Source: Prodigiosinella confusarubida
GTDB lineage: Bacteria; Pseudomonadota; Gammaproteobacteria; Enterobacterales; Enterobacteriaceae
Assembly: GCF_002847015.1 (NCBI RefSeq)
Contig: NZ_CP025085.1
Location: 2,542,001 to 2,606,000, forward strand
Direction: 5' to 3'
DNA: 64,000 nucleotides
Shown: positions 15,762-25,074 of the stretch, piece by piece
How the letters are laid out: the number at the start of each line of letters is the position of its first letter
Position numbering within the stretch: the first letter of the stretch is position 1
The notes under the pieces: generated by a model
Told to the model about the DNA's origin: nothing
The model's database searches: none
Seen by the model: only the letters and a program-made list of their open reading frames with translations
Position numbers and translations under genes: made by a program

Positions 15762-17495
15762 TTATTTGGCAAAAAACCAGGGGAACCTCCGTCGTTCCTG
15801 TGGTTGTACCAGAGCAATGCGCTCACGAATAATAGAAAGCAAGTTGGGTTGCTGTTCATCATCATAGGCAACATTAGTCAACAACGGTAGAGCCTCTGCG
15901 ACGGTTTCAACCGGATAGAGATGGAATTGTCCTGTCCGTACCGCTTCAATAACGTCAGGGTGCAAGCAGAGATGACGCTGATTGGCCGCTGGCAGAATCA
16001 CGCCTTGATGACCCGTCAGGCCACGCCGCTGACACACTTCAAAAAAACCTTCGATCTTTTCGTTCACACCACCAATAGGCTGAACGTGGCCAAATTGATC
16101 AACTGATCCTGTGGCGGCAATCTGTTGATTGATAGGTTGTAAAGCCAGTGCACTGATTAATGTGCTGAACTCCGCTAGGGACGCACTGTCACCGTCAACC
16201 TCACCATAAGATTGTTCAAACACAATTGATGCGGAGAAAGGTAACTGTTGTTCCAGCTCCAGTTCTGAAATTAAGAAAGCTTGCATAATCATCATACCTT
16301 TGGCATGAAGATTTCCACCAAGTTCTGCTTTACGCTCAACATCGGTAAATTCACCGTCACCGGGATGTACCACACAACTGATACGTGTCGGTTCTCCAAA
16401 CATTATCGGATAACCGGGGTATTCCAGCACCGATAGACCATTAATCTGACCTATCACATATCCTTCGGTTTCAATCAGAATTTGACCAAGCTCGATCTCA
16501 TCTTGCATGCGTTCACATAGGTAACCTTCACGCCAGCGCCGTGCCGTTACTGCATCAATAATAGCTTGTGCGGTAATTTCTTTCTGTTGCTGCGCATACA
16601 GCGCTGAATACTGTAGCTGATGTGTCAACCATTGCGGACAAAGCGGTAGGCAGCCTTGATCGCCACTATAACGTACCGCCAGCGTAAACAGTTCATTCCA
16701 GGCATCGGCAGCCAGCAGCGGTAGCTGATTTTCCCGGCACAATGCATTGATATAGGAACACCAGTGCACCATATCTTCGGGTTCAATCAACTGCAATTGT
16801 GATTCGAATTCACCGTAGATGGCCAGTTCGCCCAGCTCGGGTTCCATCTCATGAATATCACCCAGACTTTCTCGATCACCCAGGATAATGACTCTTATAT
16901 TGATGGGCATCGGAGGAATGTTTACCGGCAAAGGTCGGCGTTCATCAGGAGAAAGCCAGTAATATTGACCGTCAAGGACGATCTGCTTTAATCGAAGCCA
17001 CATCAGTGGTTGTGCTAGTAACGTCCTGGCAGAAAGAATCAGCGTTCCGCCATTAACCTGATGAATCAGTCCCGGCTGGAGTGAGATCTCATCCTGGAAA
17101 CAGCGGACGCAGCCGAATAACTGCTCTGGTTCAATCCATTCCCGATACCCACAATGAATGGTGGCCGCAAAGTTGTCATCTTGACGTTGTGCTGGCTGGA
17201 TGCTGATCTGATGTTTCTCTATCTGATACACGCTACCATATAATTCATCACTGGACGGGACCAGTGTGTTAACCGCATTGGCAATCAGCGCCAGATAGGC
17301 GTTGTTCTCCTGTGCCTTCAGCAGCATAAAGTGAGAAGGTGAGCGCGGATGACAAAAAATATTCAACGCATCAGCCAGACGAGCCTGAATCGCTGAAAAT
17401 TCAGCGGGGGCGAGCTGTGCAGCCTGGGAAAATAACGTCTGATATGGCGTATGGTCGGGCAGTAGGTGCTGCCATTCGAGTTGATTGCTGGTCAA
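15762..17495 (-). CDS. lonH: Lon-like protease LonH (YcbZ)
   Basis: The C-terminal half is a Lon (S16) protease domain: GEFTDVERKAELGGNLHAKG, the Ser of the catalytic dyad in EVDGDSASLAEFSTLISAL and the Lys in GGVNEKIEGFF. The N-terminal half, with LFGCVRCFQDEISLQPGLIHQVNGGTLIL, is the degenerate AAA region seen in YcbZ. I chose the TTG at 17493-17495 (LTSNQLEWQHLLP aligned with MTITKLAWRDLVP of E. coli), giving 577 residues against 586. The same frame is open to an ATG at 17591 (609 aa), but those extra ~32 residues have no counterpart and run close to divergent matP. Confidence 0.88.
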   Translation of the reverse strand: MTSNQLEWQHLLPDHTPYQTLFSQAAQLAPAEFSAIQARLADALNIFCHPRSPSHFMLLKAQENNAYLALIANAVNTLVPSSDELYGSVYQIEKHQISIQPAQRQDDNFAATIHCGYREWIEPEQLFGCVRCFQDEISLQPGLIHQVNGGTLILSARTLLAQPLMWLRLKQIVLDGQYYWLSPDERRPLPVNIPPMPINIRVIILGDRESLGDIHEMEPELGELAIYGEFESQLQLIEPEDMVHWCSYINALCRENQLPLLAADAWNELFTLAVRYSGDQGCLPLCPQWLTHQLQYSALYAQQQKEITAQAIIDAVTARRWREGYLCERMQDEIELGQILIETEGYVIGQINGLSVLEYPGYPIMFGEPTRISCVVHPGDGEFTDVERKAELGGNLHAKGMMIMQAFLISELELEQQLPFSASIVFEQSYGEVDGDSASLAEFSTLISALALQPINQQIAATGSVDQFGHVQPIGGVNEKIEGFFEVCQRRGLTGHQGVILPAANQRHLCLHPDVIEAVRTGQFHLYPVETVAEALPLLTNVAYDDEQQPNLLSIIRERIALVQPQERRRFPWFFAK

Positions 17496-17702
17496 AGTGT
17501 CTAATATAACCGTCTGAAGGAAAACCGCAATTATACAAGAATAATGCCGGCTGCACATGAGCAGAGTCGAACGATTCACCAGTTGATTCACGTTGTGATG
17601 ATATCGTGTGAAAAATAATCAGCAAAAAGTTGCTTGAAAAGGAAACTCAGGCAACAATGAAAAGACAATGGGATACGTTACACGGTCACTGAAGAATTTA
17701 TG

Positions 17703-18158
17703 ATGAAATATCAGCAATTAGAAAATCTTGAGTGTGGTTGGAAATGGAAATATCTGGTGAAGAAACACCGTGAAGGTGAGCCAATAACACGTTTTTTGGA
17801 GCAGAGTGCTGCGGAAGAAGCAGTGAATGCATTATTGAACATGGAGAGTCAACCAATAAACGTGTTGCAGTGGATTGAACAAGACATGAACCCGGCATTG
17901 GCAAACCGGATGAAACAAACCATTCGTGCCCGGCGCAAACGCCATTTTAATGCCGAACATCAGAACACGCGCAAAAAGTCTATCGATCTGGAATATCTGG
18001 TCTGGCAGCGTTTGGCGGGACTAGCGCATCGGCGTGGCTGTACACTTTCTGAAACCATTGTGCAATTGATTGAGGATGCTGAACATAAGGAGAAATATGC
18101 CAGTCAGATGTCGCTACTCAAACAAGATTTGCAGGCTATTCTGAATAATAAGGCGTGA
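17703..18158 (+). CDS. matP: Ter macrodomain organiser MatP
   Basis: A 151-residue homologue of E. coli MatP (150 aa): [27 protein letters not shown] at the N-terminus, [26 protein letters not shown] in the middle, and the ribbon-helix-helix [22 protein letters not shown] with coiled coil at the end. An ATG three bases earlier (17700) is also in frame. MatP binds matS sites in the terminus region and condenses it during the cell cycle. Divergent from lonH as in E. coli, but the next gene is a DUF523 protein, not ompA; the two converge and overlap by 23 bases. Confidence 0.96.
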   Translation: MKYQQLENLECGWKWKYLVKKHREGEPITRFLEQSAAEEAVNALLNMESQPINVLQWIEQDMNPALANRMKQTIRARRKRHFNAEHQNTRKKSIDLEYLVWQRLAGLAHRRGCTLSETIVQLIEDAEHKEKYASQMSLLKQDLQAILNNKA

Positions 18159-18684
18159 TGCGACTCCTTTCTCTCACACCTTCCCGGTTTTGCTGATCAT
18201 TCTCTGACACTCGTTGTACTAACGCGCTTATATTATGCTCTGCAAACACCTCAATACCATGAATCAGAAGAAGCTCGGCTACTACGCCATAACCGGCCGT
18301 TGTCTGCCCATTAAATTGGCCGTTGTATACTCTCTGGCTTCCGCAAGAAGGACTCCCCTCTGTCAGCAATGCGAAACGACAACCATGCTCTTTGGCCATT
18401 TTCAGTGCCAACCAGGCACCGAGAATATACTTTTCTGTGACATCCGTACCAGAGGACTCGATTACTCGAGCACCCTGTGTAATAACAGCTCGTCCTGATA
18501 AGGAGGGAATAATCTCTGCTGAAGGTCGAGGTGTGGGGAATCCTGCTGCCAGTTCCGGGCAAAAAGTAACCAGCCGGTTTTCTTTGTGCCAGATATCCAG
18601 GTATTCCGACACCGTTTTTTTATCAGACCCATTATAACGGACCGGAAATCCTGCCAGGCAGGCGCTAATCAGGATTTTGCTCAT
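18136..18684 (-). CDS. DUF523 family protein
   Basis: 182 residues. The family hallmarks are visible: [19 protein letters not shown] at the N-terminus, [18 protein letters not shown], and the Cys-containing [20 protein letters not shown]. This domain also forms the N-terminal half of E. coli YbgA. Conserved Cys residues suggest a metal or nucleophile site, but no function is established. Its 3' end overlaps the matP 3' end by 23 bases in convergent orientation. Confidence 0.85.
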   Translation of the reverse strand: MSKILISACLAGFPVRYNGSDKKTVSEYLDIWHKENRLVTFCPELAAGFPTPRPSAEIIPSLSGRAVITQGARVIESSGTDVTEKYILGAWLALKMAKEHGCRFALLTEGSPSCGSQRVYNGQFNGQTTAGYGVVAELLLIHGIEVFAEHNISALVQRVSENDQQNREGVRERSRITPYYSE

Positions 18685-18792
18685 CTGAAACCTTTAATCA
18701 TTAATCACATGAGGACGGTGGCAAGATACGATGATTGTGGCAAGTCATGCATTATACAAGGAAATAATAGGTAATTTATTAACTAATAATAA

Positions 18793-18978
18793 TTAAAAAA
18801 ATGAAAAAACCAACACCACAGGAAAGCTTAATGGCCATGTCAGGCCAATTATCAACGCTGCCAGGAAACGGATAAACAGGGAATTATCACGACTCATTAG
18901 AAAAGTAAATAACATTGAAACCACAAGGCCAATGAAATAAACATATTCCATGATTTCCCATAGGTTATGATGCAACAC
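18793..18978 (-). CDS. GhoT/OrtT-family small membrane toxin
   Basis: A 61-residue hydrophobic protein with two membrane spans. Its C-terminal part, RDNSLFIRFLAALIIGLTWPLSFPVVLVFSFF in pieces, follows E. coli GhoT and OrtT closely (..IRLLSAFLVGITWPMSLPVALLFSLF): IRFLAALIIGLTWPLSFPV is the clearest segment. GhoT and OrtT damage the inner membrane and lower ATP under stress; GhoT is held off by the mRNase antitoxin GhoS, OrtT has no antitoxin beside it. No ghoS-like gene is visible upstream here, so this is an orphan as with OrtT. Start ATG 18978 has a strong AAGGAAAG site; an inner ATG at 18951 is weaker. Confidence 0.82.
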   Translation of the reverse strand: MLHHNLWEIMEYVYFIGLVVSMLFTFLMSRDNSLFIRFLAALIIGLTWPLSFPVVLVFSFF

Positions 18979-19660
18979 ATTTCTTTCCTTAGTATATAGA
19001 GTACAATTATTATAAAATATTAGTATTTAATTATCAATAAGTTAACTTGTCATTTCCGACTGCTCCAAACACGTTGTCAGGATGGTTAGCAAACCACAGT
19101 GATAAGTTTAGTCTGGATAAGCCAGCATCTGCTTTGTGTGAATATACATTCCCATATAAGCGGACTCCTATAAAGATTTGCATATGCTATCAATATTAAG
19201 GATAGATTATGGCGTCACTGTTTGTTGCTTTATTCATCAGTGTCTGACTATTGTTGCTGAATAATGTTAACGCTAACGGCATCATTGTTTCTGATGGGCA
19301 TGTCAAAGAAAAAGTTATTCGGTCATCAACCTCAGCCTATTCAGGAAACTCCCTTGTCCGTTTAATATCACCAACAGTGGTTGGTTGTCGCTGTGAAAAG
19401 CACTGTGCATGGGATAGACAAGATGGGTGGTGCCTCTATTGGTTACAAAGAGGAGGTAACCGGGAAAAAGATCACATAGTGAAGACAGAAAAATGCCCAA
19501 TCCACTCGTTAACCAGTATATGTGTAACATGTTCATAATGCAGCGACAGTGGGTGTTTAAGTCATATTTATGACAAAAATATTAATTTTTTGTTCTCCTA
19601 TGGACATCGTAAGGAGAGTAGCATAGTTTGGGTTTTTATCTCTGTGATAAAGGTAATAAA
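18979..19660. other. Intergenic region without a recognisable gene
   Basis: About 680 bases. A 95-codon frame starting TTG at 19251 is Cys-rich but matches nothing known and lacks a good ribosome-binding site. The rest is AT-rich with no clear signal beyond the start region of the next gene. Confidence 0.5.
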
Positions 19661-19933
19661 ATGAGTGAGATATCAAGTTTGTCGTTAAAGATTCCCTTGA
19701 GTCTGAAAGAGAAGATTAAAGTAGCTGCGCTGGAGAATCAGGTTTCGATCAGTACTGAGGTAAGCGACCGGTTGCTGAAAAGTTTTGATACTGATGTCCA
19801 TTCCAGTGATGTTGATGTCATCGATAACCAAAATACCGAGGAAATGGCAGAGTTACCTCTTACAGCCAAAGAGATTAAAAAATTACGTCAGTTGCTGAAA
19901 GAAAAGCCTAAAAGCGCCTCTAAAAAAAAGTAA
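19661..19933 (+). CDS. Small ribbon-helix-helix (Arc-like) DNA-binding protein
   Basis: 90 residues from ATG 19661 (AAGGT ribosome-binding site). The first 45, LSLKIPLSLKEKIKVAAL then NQVSISTEVSDRLLKSF, have the beta strand plus two helices of an Arc/MetJ ribbon-helix-helix domain. The acidic middle is followed by a very basic tail (LKEKPKSASKKK). Such proteins act as dimeric repressors or antitoxins. No toxin gene lies directly downstream, so its target is unknown. Confidence 0.6.
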   Translation: MSEISSLSLKIPLSLKEKIKVAALENQVSISTEVSDRLLKSFDTDVHSSDVDVIDNQNTEEMAELPLTAKEIKKLRQLLKEKPKSASKKK

Positions 19934-19946
19934 TGCCTTCCTGAAT

Positions 19947-19977
19947 GCATGCTGTATCACGTTCTGATATAGCATGC
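19947..19977. repeat. Inverted repeat after the ribbon-helix-helix gene
   Basis: GCATGCTGTATCA and TGATATAGCATGC pair with one mismatch around a 5-base loop, 14 bases past the stop. There is no T-run. Confidence 0.55.
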
Positions 19978-20079
19978 TCTAAATCTGTGAATCCCTAGAA
20001 TGTGAACAAGATCGATAAAATATCTTCGCTTTGTGCCGATAGAGTACCTTTAGGCTGATTTATCTGACAGGGAATAAAC

Positions 20080-20355
20080 ATGCTCATGGGTACACTAAAA
20101 GAAACGTTACTGTTTGGTGCAACCGGTCAAGTTGGCATTCATCGCTATGAAATCTATAAACATGAGATGAAAGGTGGTTATTTTGCCATCATCTATGTAC
20201 AAAAAACGATAGCTGTCCATGATAATAGTATGGTGATGTGGGTAATGGAGAATTCATATTTACCACTAAAATCAAATTTTGTACCGAATGCCCGCATGGA
20301 ATGTGAAGTACATTGGCAAGAAGAAATTGCACCATCTCTCTGTTCTGGGGATTAA
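20080..20355 (+). CDS. Hypothetical protein, 91 aa
   Basis: Not recognised. ATG 20080 has an AGGGA ribosome-binding site eight bases upstream. The sequence is mixed alpha/beta, with aromatic-rich strands (GGYFAIIYVQKTIAVHD, MVMWVMENSYLPL) and no signal peptide or membrane span. The overall look is of a small folded cytosolic protein. It stands alone between the ribbon-helix-helix gene and the chemoreceptor. Confidence 0.5.
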   Translation: MLMGTLKETLLFGATGQVGIHRYEIYKHEMKGGYFAIIYVQKTIAVHDNSMVMWVMENSYLPLKSNFVPNARMECEVHWQEEIAPSLCSGD

Positions 20356-21012
20356 TGGGTTAAACCTGTAACGGATGGCTCGTAGCTTAATAAACGGATG
20401 AGAAGACAAGGACGTTATCTAGATGATACATAAAAACATTTTTTTGATAAAAATTTTACTATTAACACGATTAACTTTTAAGGATTTTAATACTTAGAAT
20501 ACGTAACCGCTATCAAACCCGCGTTAGTGCTCTTTCGATAACTTACTGATCTAGTAAAAATCGTACAAAAATTAATACCAGGCATTATCTTTGCAACACT
20601 GATCTGGTCTGGTTGCAGAGAAGGCACAACATCGTTTACGATATCTCACTGCAATTGATTCATGGAGGATGAAAATGATTTTTTCTATGTGGGAAATAAC
20701 GGATAGTTGCATTGGATATGTCCGTTCTTTGATTTCTATCAAAAATTTATCACATCTGCGACTGCCAACCTGACTTGATTTTCTGTGAACAAAATTATTT
20801 TTGTCAATTATTCTGTTTTTCTATTATGGAAATATTTACTACGTCACCTCAAAAATAATAGTCTCAAATATTGCATGACATTGATAATCTTTCTACTAAA
20901 GGAAATTAAATCCACAAGGTAGGATTCTGGATAAGCATCTTATTCAATAATAGTGGTTATTTTTATTTTGCTGGATTGTTAATAATAGGATTGAAGTTCA
21001 AAGGGGATTTAT
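20356..21012 (+). other. AT-rich region upstream of the chemoreceptor
   Basis: About 650 bases with one small frame (20675-20773) and presumably the chemoreceptor promoter. I did not find a convincing FliA-type promoter (TAAA, N15, GCCGATAA). Confidence 0.4.
20675..20773 (+). CDS. Possible 32-aa small protein
   Basis: ATG 20675 is preceded by TGGAGGATGAAA, the strongest ribosome-binding site in this AT-rich gap. The 32 residues begin MIFSMWEITDSCIGYV and end HLRLPT, partly hydrophobic and partly basic. No family known. It could be a leader peptide or chance. Confidence 0.25.
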   Translation: MIFSMWEITDSCIGYVRSLISIKNLSHLRLPT

Positions 21013-22683
21013 ATGAGTTTTTCTAATTTACGCATAGGTTATCGCCTGGCCATTGGGTTCTTTTTCTTGATATTCATGTTATTGATCGCTGGAGGGGTGG
21101 CATTATTTAATATGAGTGATTTCAATAAAAAAATGGATAGTACGGTTTCAGAAATTTATCCGCTCACAGCCAAAGGTAATCAATTAATTGAGGAGTTGAA
21201 TAATGCACTGATGGGACAACAGGTTATCCTTTTCCTTAACTCCGAATCTGATATCACCCGTAAACTGGAGGAAATCAAGGGGCACTCTGCCACTATCACT
21301 ACAGTACTTAATGATCTTGAAAAGTCAGTTCACGACAAAAAATCCATTGATTTGCTTAATGAAATTCAAAGAATTCGCAAAGAATATATGATTTCTGGCA
21401 ATAAAATCATGGAGTTGGTAAATAGTGGTAATAAAGATGAAGCAGTTTCGGAGTTGTTGAATGTCGCATTAACGCTTCAAAGCAAATATAAAAGTAAGGT
21501 TTCAGAGTTTGTTGACTATCAGGATGACCAAATGGTTGAGGCAAAAAATGAGGTGAAAAAAAGTTATTTTGAAGCTCGTTTATTGCTGATTTCGGTATTT
21601 CTGAGCAGTGTTGTTGTCGGTGTACTCATTGCGTGGTTGATGACTCGTAGTGTTACTCATCCATTACAGGAAGCATTGTTGATTGCTGAAAAAGTGGCGA
21701 AAGGAGATCTTTCTTCTGAAATAAAAACGGAGCGTAAGGATGAAACAGGTATGTTGTTGCGGGCACTCAACAATATGAATGCGAGTCTGCGTCAGATTGT
21801 CAGTCAGGTTCGAGATGGGGCTGAAATGATTTCCACCGCAGCTTCACAAATCGCTGCCGGTAACCAGGATCTTTCTGCCAGAACGGAAGAGCAAGCTAGT
21901 TCTCTGGAGGAAACTGCAGCATCTATCGAGCAACTGACCTCGACTATTAAAAATACCGCTGACAATACGTCACATGCAACATCGCTTGCTAGTGAGGCTT
22001 CTGAAACCGTGGAGAAGAGCGGTGAGATGATGGTAAGTGTGACGCAGGAGATGCGTGAGATTAAAGATTCATCTCAACGGATGGCGGAAATCATCGGTGT
22101 TATTGACAGCATCGCTTTCCAGACCAATATTTTGGCGTTGAATGCTGCAGTTGAAGCGGCAAGGGCGGGTGAGCAGGGCAGAGGTTTTGCAGTAGTGGCC
22201 AGTGAAGTTCGTGCGTTGGCGCAGCGTAGTGCAACAGCAGCAAAAGAAATTAAAGAACTCATCGACGACTCAGTGGAAAAAGTTCTGGATGGGATGTCTC
22301 TAGTTGAAAACACGGAATTAACTATGGGGTCGGTGATTCAGAATGTCCAAAATGTGAACGGCATAATCAATGAGATTGCTCAGGCAAGTCATGAACAGAG
22401 TGATGGTATTAATCAAATTAATCTGGCGGTTGGACAGATTGATACCACAACCCAACAGAATGCGGCACTAGTTGAAGAATCTGCCGCTGCTGCTCGTTCA
22501 TTACAGGATCAGGCGCAGAATCTGACTAGAATGGTCAGTGTTTTCAAACTCGGCACATTTCATGTGCATTATGGTGAAAGCAAATATGTCTCGGAAAATA
22601 ACCAGTTGGCATTAGTTACGGATTTACCCGATGTAAAAGGAAAGAAGATTACAGAGGATATGGCCGATTGGGCAACGTTCTGA
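21013..22683 (+). CDS. Methyl-accepting chemotaxis protein
   Basis: A 556-residue transmembrane receptor. TM1 is at ~11-33 (LAIGFFFLIFMLLIAGGVALF), a ~155-residue four-helix-type periplasmic domain follows, TM2 at ~190-211 (LLISVFLSSVVVGVLIAWLM), then a HAMP domain and the long signalling hairpin. The tip reads IDSIAFQTNILALNAAVEAA..GRGFAVVASEVRALAQRS, which contacts CheA and CheW. The protein ends DWATF, a variant of the NWETF pentapeptide that tethers CheR and CheB, so it belongs to the major high-abundance receptor class. The ligand cannot be read from sequence. Confidence 0.95.
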   Translation: MSFSNLRIGYRLAIGFFFLIFMLLIAGGVALFNMSDFNKKMDSTVSEIYPLTAKGNQLIEELNNALMGQQVILFLNSESDITRKLEEIKGHSATITTVLNDLEKSVHDKKSIDLLNEIQRIRKEYMISGNKIMELVNSGNKDEAVSELLNVALTLQSKYKSKVSEFVDYQDDQMVEAKNEVKKSYFEARLLLISVFLSSVVVGVLIAWLMTRSVTHPLQEALLIAEKVAKGDLSSEIKTERKDETGMLLRALNNMNASLRQIVSQVRDGAEMISTAASQIAAGNQDLSARTEEQASSLEETAASIEQLTSTIKNTADNTSHATSLASEASETVEKSGEMMVSVTQEMREIKDSSQRMAEIIGVIDSIAFQTNILALNAAVEAARAGEQGRGFAVVASEVRALAQRSATAAKEIKELIDDSVEKVLDGMSLVENTELTMGSVIQNVQNVNGIINEIAQASHEQSDGINQINLAVGQIDTTTQQNAALVEESAAAARSLQDQAQNLTRMVSVFKLGTFHVHYGESKYVSENNQLALVTDLPDVKGKKITEDMADWATF

Positions 22684-22709
22684 TATCACTGACATGATTT
22701 TTATGCTGA

Positions 22710-22736
22710 AAACCGTCATGGTGACCACGACGGTTT
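22710..22736 (+). terminator. Hairpin after the chemoreceptor gene
   Basis: AAACCGTC and GACGGTTT form an 8-bp stem; the loop TGGTGACCA can pair further. There is only a weak T-stretch after it. Confidence 0.5.
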
Positions 22737-23505
22737 GTGCGTTTCCATCCTGGAATCGACCACAGCAGGGAAACACTTGACCTCGCCTATTGAGGACAGA
22801 TTAGCCTGATTCAATGCATGCCAACACCATAGATTACTTCTCTTGATAATCAGCGACTGATGAACTGCTTTCTTGCGCTTCGGATGCGAAGCTATCTGGG
22901 AAGAAAACGACAGGTGTATGTTCTACCAGTCTATTGAGCCTCGATGAATATAATCCAGCCAGGCCGGAAAATGTTGCTGGTATAATTGAAGGCATACTGA
23001 ATTGAGCAGGAGACAATGATTATTTTGTCACTTTACCTGAATCATGATAATGAGGTTATAGGAATGTTCTCTCACTGTGATTTGATGTGAAATCCCGTGG
23101 TGAATTTTTCAAAAAAAACGTGTCTATTCGAGTGATTAGAGGGAAGCACTTGCTACCTGTAGTGTGGAAGAGGACAATCAGCTTCTTTCTGTGTCAAAGG
23201 ACTATTCTTAGGAATATCCTAGTTAGTATCCGTTATGGTAATAGCCATGCATAGAGCAATAAACGGACGGGGTGTTGAGGTGACAATGCACTGGAATTAT
23301 TGAAAACCCAAATAATTTCTTGCCGGTGCAATAAGTCGATTTATCGGCGTTTTGCTATAAAAAAGCTGTTTATTGTCTTATAAAGATGTCTGTTGTCTAA
23401 ACGCTGACCTATTATGATAGACCGCATCTTTATGAAGTTGTCGAAAGGCTAACTTATCCATTAATATGGATTTTAGTTGATTTAAGCACAGATACAGGGG
23501 GAGAT
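22737..23505 (+). other. Intergenic region before opgG
   Basis: Roughly 770 bases. No gene is supported; a 60-codon minus-strand frame (22834-23016) starts with TTG and has no ribosome-binding site. The right end must hold the opgGH promoter. In E. coli opgC lies in this direction; it is absent here. Confidence 0.45.
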
Positions 23506-25074
23506 GTGCTGGTTAATAATTTTAGGGTTAAACAGCGAGTGGCAAACCTTCGCTGGCTTTCAGCAGTGGTTATGTTGTCTTTGACTTCTTTACCCGTCTG
23601 GGCATTTTCTATTGATGATGTTGCCCAGCAGGCTGAGAAGCTGGCCGCAAAAGGTTTTGAAGCGCCGAAAAGTAATCTTCCTGCACAATTTCGTGATATG
23701 AAATTTGCTGACTATCAGCAAATTCGTTTCAAGCAAGACAAATCATACTGGAATGCAGCCAAAACACCGTTCAAACTGCAATTCTATCATCAGGGGATGT
23801 ATTTCGACCTGCCTGTTAAGATCAACGAGGTTACGGCTACTAGTGTAAACGAGATCAAATATTCCCCAGACTATTTTGATTTCGGTTCTGTAAATCATGA
23901 TCCTGAAACAGTGAAAAATCTGGGTTTTGCCGGATTCAAAGTACTTTATCCTATTAACAAGGCTGATAAGTACGATGAAATTGTTAGCATGCTCGGAGCA
24001 AGCTATTTCCGGGTCGTCGGTAAAGGTCAGGTGTATGGTCTGTCTGCACGCGGTCTGGCAATTGATACCGCACTGCCTTCTGGTGAAGAATTTCCTCGTT
24101 TTCGTGAGTTCTGGATTGAGCGTCCAAAACCGAATGACAATCATTTAGTCATTTATGCGCTGTTGGATTCACCACGCTCTACAGGGGCTTATCGTTTTGT
24201 TGTATATCCGGGACGTGACACTGTTGTAAATGTGGAAGCGCGAATTTATCTGCGAGATAAAGTGGGTAAGCTGGGTATTGCCCCGCTTACCAGCATGTAT
24301 CTCTTTGGTGCGAATCAACCTTCGCCAACGTTGAATTACCGTCCAGAGCTGCACGATTCAGACGGTTTATCTATTCACGCGGGCAATGGTGAGTGGATTT
24401 GGCGCCCATTGAATAACCCGAAACATCTTGCTGTTAGTACTTATACTATAGAAAGTCCGAAAGGTTTTGGCCTGTTGCAACGTGGTCGTAATTTCTCGTC
24501 TTACGAAGATCTTGACGATCGCTATGATCTGCGTCCGAGTGGCTGGGTTGAGCCTTTAGGGGATTGGGGTAAGGGTAAGGTTGAATTGGTAGAAATACCG
24601 ACGTCTGATGAGACTAACGATAATATCGTCGCGTTTTGGACACCCGATGTATTGCCGGAAAAAGGCAAACCATTGGATATGAAATACCGCTTGCGCTTTA
24701 CCAGCGATGAAGATCAACTGCATACCCCTGGTATTGCCTACGTTAAGCGAACGATGCGCTCAACCGGTGATGTAAAACAGTCTAACCTGATTCGTCAACC
24801 AGATGGAACCACTGCTTTCCTGGTGGATTTTGTCGGACCGGAAATGGCAAAAATGGACCCGGCTACTCCCGTTACTCCACAAGTGAGTATCGGCGCTAAC
24901 GGTGAAATTGTAGAAGACAGTGTACGTTATAATCCGGTCACTCATGGTTGGCGTTTGACACTGCGTTTACGCGTCAAGGACAATAAACAGCCAACAGAAA
25001 TGAGAGCAGCATTAGTTAATGGTGATAAGACATTAACTGAAACCTGGAGCTATCAGTTGCCTGCTAATGAATAA
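23506..25074 (+). CDS. opgG: Periplasmic glucan biosynthesis protein OpgG (MdoG)
   Basis: A 522-residue homologue of E. coli OpgG (511 aa), collinear throughout. A Sec signal peptide is visible ([20 protein letters not shown], cleavage before FSIDD), then the beta-sandwich MdoG domain with segments [33 protein letters not shown] and [16 protein letters not shown]. It acts in the periplasm, with OpgH, in forming the branched beta-1,2/1,6 backbone of osmoregulated periplasmic glucans, which are needed for virulence and motility control in soft-rot bacteria. Start GTG 23506 follows GGGGGAG. opgH overlaps the 3' end by 8 bases. Confidence 0.96.
   Translation: MLVNNFRVKQRVANLRWLSAVVMLSLTSLPVWAFSIDDVAQQAEKLAAKGFEAPKSNLPAQFRDMKFADYQQIRFKQDKSYWNAAKTPFKLQFYHQGMYFDLPVKINEVTATSVNEIKYSPDYFDFGSVNHDPETVKNLGFAGFKVLYPINKADKYDEIVSMLGASYFRVVGKGQVYGLSARGLAIDTALPSGEEFPRFREFWIERPKPNDNHLVIYALLDSPRSTGAYRFVVYPGRDTVVNVEARIYLRDKVGKLGIAPLTSMYLFGANQPSPTLNYRPELHDSDGLSIHAGNGEWIWRPLNNPKHLAVSTYTIESPKGFGLLQRGRNFSSYEDLDDRYDLRPSGWVEPLGDWGKGKVELVEIPTSDETNDNIVAFWTPDVLPEKGKPLDMKYRLRFTSDEDQLHTPGIAYVKRTMRSTGDVKQSNLIRQPDGTTAFLVDFVGPEMAKMDPATPVTPQVSIGANGEIVEDSVRYNPVTHGWRLTLRLRVKDNKQPTEMRAALVNGDKTLTETWSYQLPANE

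Noticed and set aside
19251-19538. 95-codon Cys-rich frame
   Set aside because: TTG start without ribosome-binding site and no recognisable family; kept only as a remark in the intergenic entry.
22834-23016. 60-codon minus-strand frame before opgG
   Set aside because: TTG start, no ribosome-binding site, low-complexity Ser-rich end.
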